64,000 nt of DNA from Pseudisothecium myosuroides (lineage: Eukaryota; Streptophyta; Bryopsida; Hypnales; Lembophyllaceae). A model generated the notes under the pieces. That model was not told the origin of the DNA. It saw only the letters and a list, made by a program, of their open reading frames with translations, and searched no databases. Positions 35,301 to 47,100 of this stretch are shown in pieces. The stretch is taken from NCBI GenBank assembly GCA_951799445.1, contig OX637287.1, positions 5,580,001 through 5,644,000 of the forward strand, given 5' to 3'. The stretch's first letter is position 1; every line of letters starts with the position of its first letter. A program made the position numbers and the translations under genes.

Positions 35301-35865
35301 ATGATTCTAGGTCTTGGAAAGTACGGCTAAGGAAGACCTTCCGAAATTCTCAGCCTCATGTTTCAAAACCAACTACCACTTCCAGATCTCGCAGTCTCAT
35401 GGAGCCCTTGATATTGTGCGAAAACCACAAGTCTGAGTCATCTCGAATCTATCCACACAACCCCTTTACAGTCATCTCCCTGTTCATGTACCTTGAAAAC
35501 AACGACTACCGCATTTGTAGGACCGAGGCATCAAATGCAAACTGTAAACTCAAGGAAAGCTCGTGGTCCTGGATACTCCACCCTCGTGAATGGATTCAGG
35601 TCCGCCAGCGAATCTCGCCGTGTTTTTGCAAAGAAAGAGAGTGTCTGTCTAGATGATATCTAAAAGAAGAAGATCCCACCCACCTGCAATTGCAATACTG
35701 GGTGAGTTTCCCCGACGGCGAGAACATGATGAGTGCCAGGTCGATATCACAAAGCACGGATAACTCATACGCCTTCTTGATGAGCCCATTGCGTCGCTTG
35801 GAGTACGTGACCTGCCTGTTGGTCGGATTCTCAATCTTCTTAATCTCCAGCTTAACCCTCCCCAT
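32322..35865 (-). CDS. MIKC*-type MADS-box transcription factor, copy 1
   Basis: This is a nuclear DNA-binding factor; MIKC* proteins dimerise on CArG-box DNA and in land plants act mainly in the gametophyte. The ten exons in coding order are 35865-35684, 35151-35095, 34971-34906, 34712-34694, 34568-34495, 34297-34276, 34044-33983, 33840-33654, 33184-32964 and 32742-32322, with all joins GT-AG and in phase (436 aa). Residues 1-60 are the MADS domain ([20 protein letters not shown], then [20 protein letters not shown]). Residues 61-108 are the I region with a repeated RF(A/S)N motif, about 109-223 a long coiled-coil K region, and 229-253 a polyglutamine tract. The tail carries [13 protein letters not shown] and [12 protein letters not shown]. 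The frame is also open upstream to an ATG at 35931 (22 extra residues). I chose 35865 because the family starts at MGRV. Confidence 0.94.
33095..33169 (-). repeat. CAG-type repeat encoding polyglutamine
   Basis: Residues 229-253 of the first MADS protein are four QQQA units followed by nine glutamines. The sequence mixes CAG and CAA codons. The copy-2 gene has a histidine-glutamine repeat in the same place. The leucine- and cysteine-rich frames on the plus strand here are antisense artefacts of this repeat. Confidence 0.95.
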
Positions 35866-37080
35866 CGTGAATGGAACCCTCTCCGAGACTCTAACAAAAA
35901 AAAGAATGCACCCCACCCCACCCCCACACAACTACAGTAACAGTAGTGACTCCGACAAGTTTACAACCAAAACCAAAACCACGAAAACCACGAAAATCAC
36001 AAAAGCCAGCACCGAGCGAGGCACACCACGACAAGGACCCCGACCCCTCTCGCAATTCCTGGCCGAATTCTTCGCAACCAAAAAAGCTCGAACTACCTAA
36101 ATCTAGACCCCAGCGTTGCCATGAACGTTCTGAAAACCAGCTAATAACTTCTTCAAGTCCTTCCTCCCCTCAAGCAATGATCTCATGATCCACGCCATCC
36201 TTCTCTCTCGGCATCCGTCCGAATCCTAGCCCTCAGTCCGCCGCGCACTTCCACATGCATTTCGCCCCGGGGCCCAAACTCAACACCACCGAACGAAGGA
36301 ACTGAACTACGTCTCACCACTACAGGTGACTTTCCAGCCTTTCTTTCTCAGCACACAACGAACAACATCCCCACCCATGAACAACTGGAAGTTCCTTTGC
36401 ACTGATTTAGAGTCAATCCTCACTGGTGTGGAAATGCGAGTTTTCGTGCGAAGAAGTAGAGCTCGAAGGCGGGCCGGGGGGGGGAAGCTCCAGGCAGGGA
36501 CCCACTCATTACAGCAAGCAAGCTCCTCCCGGGTCCCGGGTCCCACGGGTCTGCCCGGGCTTGGCAATGGCATGGCATGGCTGGCTGGCGAGCTAGCTCG
36601 ACAGATAGCGCTGAGCTCCGCTTCTTGCTCCTGAGCCTACGGGGAGGCTCTACCCGATCTACAGTTCTACAGTTCTAGCTACAGTGGCCCTGGAGGTTGG
36701 GGTTGCCGCCGGAGCACTCCTCCTGCTTGCAGCTGGTTTCGTGGGTTTCGTGCGGGTGTTTTGTTGGCGTCTTGGCGATGGGGAGGAGCCGAAAAAAATC
36801 TAGCGAGCGAGACTTTCTGCGGCAGTGCGGCGCACTGATGAGGGGGCAATCGATCGGCCGGAGTTCAGGGGCGAAGAGCCTTGGAAGAAGAGGAAGATGG
36901 AATGGTGGACTGGACTTCGGGTAACTTAATTAGTGTGGGTGCGTGACTTTGAATGTGTATGGGTTGGGTTTCATCAGTTTGGGAACCACAGTAGGAGACT
37001 TTCGCAAGTCAACCGGCTAATGATACCAGTCTGCTGCTGTCTGCCCTTTGGCCGAAGGGGAGCTGGAGAGCGTTAACTTT
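35866..37080 (-). promoter_or_regulatory. GC-rich 5' flank and probable promoter/5' UTR of MADS copy 1
   Basis: The 1.2 kb upstream of the start is GC-rich compared with the AT-rich DNA on either side, including runs such as GGGCCGGGGG near 36471. Copy 2 has a similar GC-rich upstream stretch (57470-58320). Open frames on both strands overlap and match no family. No TATA box stands out close to the start. An in-frame upstream ATG at 35931 lies in the leader or in an N-terminal extension. Confidence 0.45.
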
Positions 37081-37131
37081 AAAAAAAAAAAAATTGGAAC
37101 AGTAGGCTTAGGGCCTTCAGTCCATACATGT

Positions 37132-37179
37132 CTCGGTGGGTGGGTGCCTCGGTGGGTGGGTGCCTCGGTGGGTGGGTGC
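37132..37179 (+). repeat. Three exact 16-bp G-rich tandem repeats
   Basis: The unit CTCGGTGGGTGGGTGC is repeated exactly three times (37132-37147, 37148-37163, 37164-37179). Each unit holds two GGG runs, so the array could form a G-quadruplex. It lies about 1.3 kb upstream of MADS copy 1. Confidence 0.95.
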
Positions 37180-37225
37180 GTTCATCGATATACAAATATA
37201 AATATAAAAAGCATTTTTATGTTTC

Positions 37226-37925
37226 TTTTTTATGTTTCTTTAGGTAGTGTGGAATGCACTGATATCGGTGAAACTCATTCTCCTACTTCCACACTCACCT
37301 ATGATTGGTGGAATTGTTCTTGTCTTCTTGGTGCTTTTTTTGCCCACTAGGCTTAGGGTCTCCTTCCAAGTCCTTCCATGTCTCTGTGGGTAGGTATGTT
37401 CATCGATACCGGAATATAGAAAGCACTTTTATGTTTCTTCTGTAGTTTGGAATACACTGATATTGGTGAAACTCATTTTCTGATTCTCCTACTTCCACGC
37501 TCATCGATGATCAGTGGAATTGTTCTTGTCTTGTATTACTTTTTTCTGCCTGCTAGGCTTCACGTGTAAATGCACCCTTGGAGCCCTACATGCACTCCAT
37601 TCAAGCCATGGAGAATAATTTGAGGGAGCCCAGTGCATCGGTGGTTGATTTCCTTGGACAAGAATGTTGTATCACCCACATAAAAGAAAAAGTCGATGTT
37701 AGATCTTCCAGACCGTATTTGGGCTTCATTACAAGATGAACTAGCTAAGGAAAAAAAATTCACTTGGAGAACGGTAGGTGACTTCTTTGGTGATTGAATT
37801 CCTTGAATGAGAACTTTACATTGCCCAAATAAATAAATAAGTTGATGTTAGATCTTCTAAAGCATATTTGGGCTTCATTACAAGGAAAACTAGCTAAGAA
37901 AAAAAATTCACTTGGAAAACGGTAG
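37226..37925. repeat. Two adjacent local duplications
   Basis: A segment of about 120-135 bp at 37226-37355 recurs at 37429-37560, sharing GGTGAAACTCATT, CTCCTACTTCCAC and GTGGAATTGTTCTTGTCTT. A second segment at about 37650-37790 recurs at about 37795-37930, sharing GATGTTAGATCTTC, TTTGGGCTTCATTACAAG and AAAAAATTCACTTGGA. The minus-strand frame at 37560-37763 lies in this repeat and is not supported as a gene. Confidence 0.8.
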
Positions 37926-40306
37926 AACTTCTTTGTTTACCACCGATGATAACATTTGGAAATTTTGAATTTAGATTAGGAATGAAGGATCTTGAAATGG
38001 ATGGGGGTGGGAGGATAAAAAATTAATTGAATATGATAAGGGGAAAGGGGGAAGGGGATGATATTTACATTTAAAGGTGAAGGTGAAATTTTTGAAATTT
38101 TTGCACTTTAAATCCACAAATAATCCCTTAGTTCACTTTAGTGTGGATCCCTCAACCGAAGTGCTACTATAACATTGCATAATTAAAAAAAACCTAAGAA
38201 CCCAAGGAGGGGTGTTTTTTCAAAATGGGCCAAAACTGCCAACAACTTGAGCAATTTTTTTTATCCATTATTTTTGAGATCGGATATGATGTAACCATAG
38301 GATCTTGAATTTAACATTGAGAGTGATAACCTCAAAAAAATTCAGATTATTTGACTGCATGGTTTAGGAGATATTTAATTTTGAAGTTTTGTTTGGGTCA
38401 ATGGAAATACAAGGCAGCTCACTTTGAAGGAGCATATCTTTGTGAGAATATTTCAAAATGATGCCTTTTTTGTGCTCAGTGAAAGATAAGAGAGTTGAAA
38501 ATGTACATGTAAAATTTCATAACATTCCAAAAATCTTACAATTCATGGTGAAGCTTGCAATGCACGGTGGTCACTGAAATTTGAGTAGTGTTTGCAAGAG
38601 AAAAAAAAATGGGACACTTGTCTTCTCCTTGAGCTCCTTGGATCTGACCTTTTCAAGGTGGATCTGACCTTTATGAGGTGGGCAAGAAGCTCATTGGCTG
38701 GCTGACTTTTTAGTCCATGCCCAAACCAAACACAAAAAAACGAGCTGTAAACTAGACTACACTGCTAAACTTCAAAAAATTCCACAAGGCGGAGTTTAAC
38801 TCAGAATTTGATGAAACCACTGCCATTGGATTTGTAACAATGTCTGTTTTTTGAAAATAAATTTTACTTTTCACAAAGCTCAAAAAACAGGGGCAGCGAC
38901 CAAAAAATGGTCACTTGGGTCCTTAAGGGTTAAGGGTCCCAGACATAAGTATCTCTCTTCCTTGTATACTTAAAGAGGCTTTAGTAAAATACTAAAACCA
39001 AATAGCTAGTCATTAAAATATCCAATGTACATAGGGATGGGGCCCTTGTTGGTTACATAAAGAGAGAGGGATTTTCCAACAAAGGATAATAACATTCTAT
39101 TGTAGGAAGGAAGGATTTGGAGCATAATTGCTCCAAAAAAATTATTGTGGGAAAAGTTCAAAAAACTTAGGAACTTGTTTTTTTATTAATTCTAAAAAAC
39201 TTGAATTCATGGTTTCAATTATAGACCCCACCAAAACTACAAAAGGTCACCAAATATTGAAAAATTGACCAATTGTAGAATATGGGGTAGGCTTTCTCAC
39301 TTTTCTCCACAAGATGGGGAAAAAATCCCTTTATAGAAAGCTCATAGTGCTACTCCATAGACAACTTCAAGAAATGGATGTAGTGTGCTCTTCTTTGAAT
39401 TTTGGAGAGCAGCAATCAAGTTCTCTTAAGTCGTAAGTTTTGAAAGTTTCTTTGATTGACAATTAACTTCAAAAATATAGTTTTTATTTTTAGTTGTTAT
39501 ATAGGCTCATTTGGGAGTTCATTACTAAAAAATTATTAATATTTTGGATATTTACATAATAGGTGGCCTAAGGTTTAAGGTGGCCTAAGGATTTATTCAA
39601 GACATTTGGGAGCAAAACATCACCTTAGCTCACGCTATTCACCATCCAAAGTATCGGACTTTAGTTCATAAACTTATAGATGAATTTAGGCACAAGGATA
39701 TTGTAAAAATTTGGATTAAGATTACTCAATCCCATAGTGGGGCCACAATTTTTTCTTATGTACATTTTTTTGCCAATTGGCTACAACCAAGCAACACTGA
39801 GTGTCTATTTTCACTGAAGGAAATTTTCAATTTTTTTGTTCAAAACAACCAAATTACTATTTCTTTTAAGCCCAATATCCAAATTTTACCTACGCGACTA
39901 GGTACCACCTTCTTTTGATACAGATATCACCAAGTGTCACCCAAGTATCACATAAATATTGAAGAAATAGCTGGCTACTTCTCAAAAATGATTTTTTTTT
40001 AAAAATCACCACGGTACAGCCCCGGGTTTTGTGAAGGAAAAAATGAAAAACAAATGGATTGCTTCCTGAATTATCATGTATCTGTTGCAGAGAGAGTCAA
40101 TTGTTGAGCCTTGACTTTAGTTGACCCCAGTTGCTATTCCTGACTTCGCTGTAGTCGGCGCACCAGATCCACGTACGCCTACTTTTGTATCCGCTTGTCC
40201 GCCCTGCACATCACCTGACACTCTGGAAAACTAGCATTATATAACACTACTGTAGTGTTGTTTTTTCATTTTTAATGAAGTGCCTAAGTGGCGATATTGA
40301 AAGTTA
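37926..40306. other. AT-rich intergenic stretch
   Basis: No gene is supported. A right-hand TTAA/CCCTTAAGG end at about 38921-38933 resembles the piggyBac-like MITE ends. Its left partner is unclear; a poor candidate lies near 38167. Confidence 0.5.
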
Positions 40307-40625
40307 TAAGGTAGGAGGTCCATAAAGCGACCATCTAAGCGCTAAAACTGAATTTTGGGGACGTAAAACATCTTGAAATATTTTTCAGTTAATTTTCCTT
40401 GAAAGACAAGAGGAAATGGCATCTAATCCAAGTTGTTTCATAATTTTTGGAGCTTTGTGGAATTAGTTACGAAATTTTGAAGTTGAAATGCCATAGGGCT
40501 CTAAACCCGATCACCTCCTAGAATGTACACTGTTTGTATATTTTGATAAATTGAAGAAAGCAAAATTTACCTCTATGGCATGTTCGGTTCAAAATGCCCT
40601 GTCGGAGTTTGAGCCTCCTACTTTA
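40307..40625. mobile_element. TA-flanked MITE with AGGTAGGAGGTC ends, copy 1
   Basis: A 315-bp element (40309-40623) has the left end AGGTAGGAGGTC and right end AAGTAGGAGGCTC (reverse complement), with TA on both sides. Most of it is repeated at 61470-61806, with shared stretches such as CTTGAAATATTTTTCAGT and TTTTTGGAGCTTTGTGGAAT. It is non-coding. Confidence 0.8.
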
Positions 40626-41227
40626 GTAGTAATATTCATGCACATAGGATAGAAAATATCACATTAGCACATATCACATATCCATAATTTAGTTTTCATC
40701 CGCAATTCGGCAATTTCATCCAAGTTTTCTTTTTAATTTGAAGTTTTCTAGCGATTTTTTGCTCTTTCAATGCTATTTCATTCTATAGGCTTGGTGCAAG
40801 GTCCATTATTTGGGTGCAAATTAACAACAAATCGCTGGAAAAAAAACACTGGTGCCGTTGCTACACCCATTGCTAAGCATAGCATTCAATAGCCTTTAGA
40901 AAGGCTGCCTTTTCCTCTCTCCAAGTCCTTGTCCACGAAATTCATCCATACATCATTAATGTAAGCTTGGTACCAAGATAGTGGCAGTACATTTAGATTG
41001 TGTTTCATTTTCTTTTGCTAATTCTAGGACCAAACATACAAATAATTGTAAAGAAAGATGGTTTGCCCAAACCCCCAAAGAGTCCATTGAGTGATATTCC
41101 AATGCAATCTAACCATCTCGCTAACCATATACCATCAGTAACTTACTTTGTGTTTTCAAGTGCAAAGAGAAGTTCTGTATATACACCCATGTGGGTGGTA
41201 GGAGGTAGAACAACCCATGTGATATAA
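40626..41227. other. AT-rich intergenic stretch
   Basis: No supportable gene or repeat. The open frame at 41000-41227 ends at the edge of the next foldback and has no recognised family. Confidence 0.5.
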
Positions 41228-41712
41228 GTAAATTAGAATTTGTAGTTTCTCAACCACTCATAGTTAAGTCAAAAGTAGGAATTATGTTCAAAGTAAAATT
41301 TCAGACCTCATTAAGGTATAGTAGAATAATTTTTTCAAAAAACTTTGAACTAAGAAAAGTTGGTAAATCAATCTAACTTTCATCTTCGAAAATTCATTTG
41401 AGATTTCAAGCCTTGAATTAAAAGTTATAGACAAAATTCAGAGAGGATGTTTGAAAATGTCAAAGAAAATGTCCCTTTCAACCCTTCTCCGAAATTTGTC
41501 CATAACTTTTGATCAGAGGTTTTTAATCTCAAAAGGATTTTGCAAATGAAAGTTAGCTTGATTTAATAATTTTTTGTAGTTCAAAGTTTTTTGAAAAAAG
41601 TTATTTTACTATGCCTAAACAGGGTCTAAAATTTTGCTTCAAATACAATTTATGCTTTAATTTTTGACATAACTAAGTGAGCAGTTGAGCACCCACTCAA
41701 ATTCTAATTTAC
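41228..41712. repeat. 485-bp foldback (diverged inverted repeat)
   Basis: The outer tips GTAAATTAGAATTTG (41228) and the reverse complement of 41698-41712 match. Inverted similarity then runs inward through landmark pairs CAAAAAACTTTGAAC / GTTCAAAGTTTTTTG, TAACTTTCAT / ATGAAAGTTA and AAAAGTTAT / ATAACTTTT to a centre near 41470. Identity by eye is around 75%, with small indels. It is older than the foldback at 27104-27460. No coding potential is seen. Confidence 0.85.
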
Positions 41713-43060
41713 ATATCCAACATTGTTTGTTTCACCTGCTACCACCCAATATGTATATAAAAAGTTGTCTATTTCATTTTTAAACACATAAAGTAAATGA
41801 TTTGTGAAGCAAGCGGGGAAGCAAGGCAAAGAAGGGGTTGAATATCATATTCTCCATGAATTTTTTGCTTACTAATCTAAAGTTAAACTTTAAATCCCCG
41901 ATGCTTCTTTTTCAATTTGATTCAATGTTAAACACTGCAGTCTTTACGTCCAACAGTATTGACAAATCTTTTTAAAACTCTGCTACCAGGAAGCTTGTGA
42001 CCTACTTATTCCATCTGCGGTTTTCTAACATATTGTTTGTAGCTATTGATTTCATGTGGAATATACCACATCATTTCATCCGCCAGATGAGATGATGGTA
42101 TATTCCACATCATTCCATCCAACAAGAGGTAGTGCTGACATTGACTACTGAATGTTATGATGTGGAAACACCTAAAACCATCCATTCAGTAAGCAATTTG
42201 GCATAGTTGGAGGCACTTTTTTTTATAGGAAAAATATTTTTGCAATATTAGAAATAGAAAATCATGAATTTTAAAATAAAACTAAAATTGAATAAGGCAT
42301 ATAATTTCTATTAATTTTCAAAGTAGAACTCCCTAGGGCATCATGAATTGCACTCTAGAAAAACTGCCGACTTGGTTTTAATACCAAAATCTAGAAAAAT
42401 CAAGAGCCCACCAACCATATATAAGTATAGGAAAAATTTATTGACACTTTTGGGGGACACTATAAGGAAAGTCTATTTGTGCAAGAATGAATACATGGAC
42501 GGTATTGGGTGTTTCTACCTTTTGTCATTTGTAATTGCCACAAAAGTGTTAGTTAAGCAATAATCATTAGTATGTTGCAAAAGTATCTCCTTTCATACCC
42601 ATTTAAGATCAAAAAATAATTCAAAAATCCTTAACACTTTCACATTGTATATTCCAATGCCACGAAACAAAGTCTGTGCATCCCTCCTTGTAGAGAATTT
42701 TCTGATAATACTAAGAGCGCGATTGGAGGATGCACAGTTCCAAAGATCTAACCATAACCAAAAAAAAAAAAAAAAAATTTAATTCATGGATTATCATAGC
42801 TCATATGATATTCATACAAAAGTCATAAATCTGCGGCAATGGAAACTCAGGAGCCAATCTTTAGAGAAAACCACTGGTTAGTTCATTGTTAGCCAGTAGA
42901 ATTGGCAAAAAAAAACTAGTTGCAATTTGAAACCATAAAAAAAATTGGTGAAAAAATCTATACAATTTCTATTTGGAGTAAAAAATAGAAAAAAAGACTC
43001 AATATTAGAATAACTTGTTCAACATCCATACTTTAAATTTGGTTGTTTATTTTGTTTGTT
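41713..43060. other. AT-rich intergenic stretch
   Basis: A small hairpin lies at 42055-42109, where the arms contain TGTGGAATATACCACATCAT and its inverted copy. An A-run of about 18 occurs near 42760. No supportable gene is present; the frame at 42348-42563 matches nothing I know. Confidence 0.55.
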
Positions 43061-43206
43061 TTGTTAAGTTGAGATATCCTAGACCGTGCGTCCCCCAGTG
43101 GCATGCTTGGTATCATCGGAAAGCCCTCGGCGAGGGCCAAGGAGGTGGATAAAAATGACTTAAATTTTTCTCTTGCCTGTGGCAATGGCACATAGCACAC
43201 TAGTAG
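43061..43206. repeat. Dispersed single unit of the 50-kb satellite-like repeat
   Basis: One copy contains TTGAGATATCCTAGACCGTG, TGGTATCATCGGAAAGCCCT and a GGCAATGGCACATAGCACACT end. It matches the units of the array at 50035-51480. It shows that the repeat also exists outside the array. Confidence 0.85.
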
Positions 43207-43727
43207 AAATTAAAGGTAAATAGCTGGTAAGACTCACAAAATATCCCAAATGCTGCCGGGAATTTTTGTAAATATTTTTTTTAAGGACCTCACTTAAGTT
43301 TTTTCCTATTAATTTAGAAGCTGACTGGATCAATTTTCATCCATTCCAACGACTATCTCACCATAAATTTAACGTCCATGCTAGTTGCCAACGACACCAA
43401 AAAATAAAAGAGTCCCATGTTTAATCCAAGTAAAATCTATAGGGCGCTTCACACTTTGTCCAAAGTTCCAACTTTGAGTAGGTCTTTGTTCAAGGTCAAT
43501 TTCTATGGTTTGTAGGAGTTGAATAAAGAAATATTAAATGTGGGACTTGGGACTTTACAGTGTCAAGGTCAGAATTCCAACTCTAAATTCCAACTTGTCT
43601 CAGATTGTACAATTAGGTTCAATTCAATTATAAAATTTTCAATTAGTTTTCACTAGAAAGTTCATCAACTTTAAGAAGCTTTAGCCGAGGCTTTAGCATT
43701 CTCAAAAATGAATTGATTTTGAAACCA

Positions 43728-44143
43728 AAAATTGCATTCAAACTGCAATGAAGTGCACTTCAATTTTATAACAAGTGAAAATGAATAATACAATCATACA
43801 ACAATTTGGATTTCTTTTATACACTATCTACCATTTCATAGAGAACCTTTGGAAGATAGTCAAAGATTTTTTGCACTAGGATAATAAACAAGCAAGAAAT
43901 CATATAAGCAATTAAAGCGGTATGGAATGGAGTATCTCTAAAGCAACTGTGAAATTTTATTTCTAATGTGTACCATTAAATGCAAGTTGTAATTTTTACA
44001 AATGGTGGCAATAGTAGATGGTAGATAGTGTATAGAAAATATCAAATTCTTTGTATGATTTTCAACTACATATCTATGTTTGTAGACATATATGTGATGA
44101 AGTAGATATTGGTGTGATTCCAATGCAATTTGAAATTCAAAAT
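43728..44143. repeat. Diverged foldback, about 416 bp
   Basis: Best seen as TATACACTATCTACCAT at about 43819 against its inverted copy ATGGTAGATAGTGTATA at about 44018. Matching flanks extend outward (CAATCATACAACAATTTGG against the complement of AAATTCTTTGTATGATTT, and an outer AATTGCATT / AATGCAATT). The centre is near 43930. The minus-strand frame at 43938-44204 crosses it and is not supported as a gene. Confidence 0.65.
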
Positions 44144-47100
44144 TCCGTTCATTTTTTAGCGCCCACGGGCCTCTTAAAGTTCTCCTAATCTTAACAAGAT
44201 CCAAAATTCGTAAATGAATTGAACTTAACTATACATAATTGTAGACTCCTTTTGTCTCAAAACAAATCTGTGGTTTCTAAATGGAAACACAACAGACTTT
44301 TGGAGAATTCCCTATGACTAGTTTGGAGCTTTTCCAGTTTTCCCCTGCTAGTTTTTGCCAGTTTATGTGTTTCCCGGTGTTCTAATGTCATCGAGGAGGG
44401 ATCTTCAAAGAATTCTTGTACTGAAGAAAATTGTGGGTTTTCTTTACAAGGATTTTCATAAATTCTCTTCAAGTCCCCCGTGTGCAATCCAAAGTGGTAG
44501 ACTTTGCACACATCTCACATTTCATTGTTGTTTCCACCTAATATTTGGTAGATTTTACAAGATGTAATTGTCCCATATGGATTGTCAAGAGTGCCATGAG
44601 GGAGGATACATAAGACTTGTAAGTTGTTAATTCTTCAAACAATGAATTCTATTCACATAAATCTAATTTTTGTGAATTTGTATACTTCAGAAATCTATGA
44701 AATTTTATAATATATGAAATTTAGAAATGTTTAAACAAATGAAATCTACATATTACTAATATTTTGAACTCCTGAAATCTAAAAAGGATCTAGATCAAAA
44801 ATTCTGAAATGTACAAATCAATGAGATTGAAATTTAAAATCTTTGTATTAGTTAGATTTCAGACCCCAAAATCTATGAATAGTATTGATTTTGTGCACTA
44901 AAATCTATATTAAAGTTAGATTTTAGAGGCATAAATCTACATTCTATAATATTGAATTTCAGAAATTGAGTTGATTTGGAGGTGGGGACATCTTCTAATA
45001 ACACTGAAAAATGCATAGATTTTCCCTTAATAAAATTCCTTGTCTCACATTTCCCTGTGAACATCAATTTCCTACACTTCTATGTTTCCTTGGAGGGGAT
45101 TTTCAGTACAATGCCCGCAGGGAATTCAAAAAATGTTCTTTGTGAAAATTGTGGAAGTATCATGGATTTATTTGGGGACAAAAGGAATAGCTACTAAGCT
45201 ACTATATCATGCAATCCGAAGGTCATTTTTTTGGTCAAAAAACATTCAAATTTGCTATTTTTAATGCCAACAACAAAAAATTTAAACATCTATTTTTATT
45301 GCATATGCAATTGTAGGACCTTGCAATAGACTAACATAAAAATGTTTGGAAGAAGTTTAAAAAAATTTGACCATATTGATCACAAGATATAAGCATTTAA
45401 AGTTAAAAAAACAATTTCTAGTATTCCTACTCTGATTAGAATATTAGATTATCGGATTTTGAGACCTTTTAACATTAAAATTTTGTACTACATATTTTAA
45501 AGTATGTATTTTTTATATTGAAGAATTGATTTGAGATCTTGGAGTGTTTCTTAAAAAAAGAAATTCTTGATTTCTATCTATAAAAAATTGTTAATTTAAA
45601 ATATATACAAGATAGAAGTAAAAATTAAATTACTAGTAGTTCTAAGATGGAATTGAAACATTCTAATTCCAACTATGAAATTGTTCAAGAAAAAAGCTAT
45701 TTTCACAGTTGAGTTAAAAAACACATCTAACACATTATTTTCTTATGAATTTGTTGTAATTGCCTACAAAATAAGAAGCTCCATAACTTTCACATTACTT
45801 ATTTAAATAAAATGAATCAAATTTTTCCACATGAGCAAAATATATTCTATAAAAAAATTGAATTATTTCAAATTTTTGTGTATTTTTTTTGTTGCATACC
45901 TACACCTATTGGGGGCTTATAGTGGTATAATTTTTTTCTTTTGGGCAAAATTTGAAATAAAAACTATAATTCCAAAATATTAATAAAAAAATTTATTTTC
46001 AAAAAAAAAATTCAATAAATGTTGCCAAAAATTGAAATCATAGATATTTGCTTACACCTTCAAAAGTCCCTTAATGGAAATCTTGGGACTTTAGGATTTA
46101 AGTGCCTAAAAATAGATCAAAAAGTCAAAACCTTATTATTTGGGCATTTTTAGCATCGATTTGCTTTGAATAGATTTCAACAAAATTTTGTTCAATGAGG
46201 TTGGTTTATACAATGTTTTTTATTATTATTTTATATTCAAAACAATAGTTGGAATTGGAAGTTGAGTTGGATCTCTATTTTTGCTAGATCCAATTCAACC
46301 TCCAAATTCTACTTCCCTAGAGCCAGAACACTCAAAAAGTGTTGGCATGTAAGAATTTTGGAGTAAATAATGTGGGACTTGGGATTTGGAATGTAGTGTA
46401 AAGTGATTCTAAATATATGCTATATGCAACTTTTTTTATTGGCTTTGTGTTAAATGAAAAGAGGCTTTAAATGAGTATTACATGGATAGAACCTCTTGTT
46501 GTTCTTTACTTGTTTTTTTTGTTTTCATTTGAATCACTTGTAATATACATAGTGTGCTAACAAGAAAGCTTTAGTACATTTCATATGGTTCAATAAAGCT
46601 TGTAGCCTTTTGTAAAGATTCTAAATACATATTCTTATTAGAAAATGGCGTGGAAAATGGAGAGGTCCTTGATTAAGAAAAATCCTTTGCAAGACCAAAT
46701 TACAACGGTTTTTTCATAGAGACATTGTAAGATTAACTAATTTGAGCTAAATTTCAAGCTTTACATTAAATCTATAAAAACTCGTTTTATAAATAGAATG
46801 ATGAGTTTATATTTTTATATAATTTTATTTTTCTAAGATTCACAAAGGTTTTTAAAACATAAGAGGTGTATATTGAGAAAATATGATAAATATGGGACCT
46901 TAGAAATAAAATGGATAGCTATTTGCACAATAAATACAAAATTGGAATAGAATCTAATTTAACAAACTAAACAAAGTTATGTTGATTTTTATTTACCTAG
47001 CAATTTTAGGCTTTCATTCAATAACAAATTAAAATATATAAGATCATGATATGTTCAAATAAATATATAGAATGTCTTTTAATACACCCAAAAATACCAT

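Noticed and set aside
35690..36188. Plus-strand frames near the start of MADS copy 1
   Set aside because: They are antisense to the MADS domain exon or lie in its GC-rich leader, with low-complexity K/T/P content.
38167..38933. Possible fourth TTAA/CCC element
   Set aside because: Only the right end (CCTTAAGGG then TTAA) is convincing; the left end is too diverged to support.
42755..42778. Poly(A) run as a possible retrocopy tail
   Set aside because: No coding or UTR-like sequence precedes it and no target duplication is seen.
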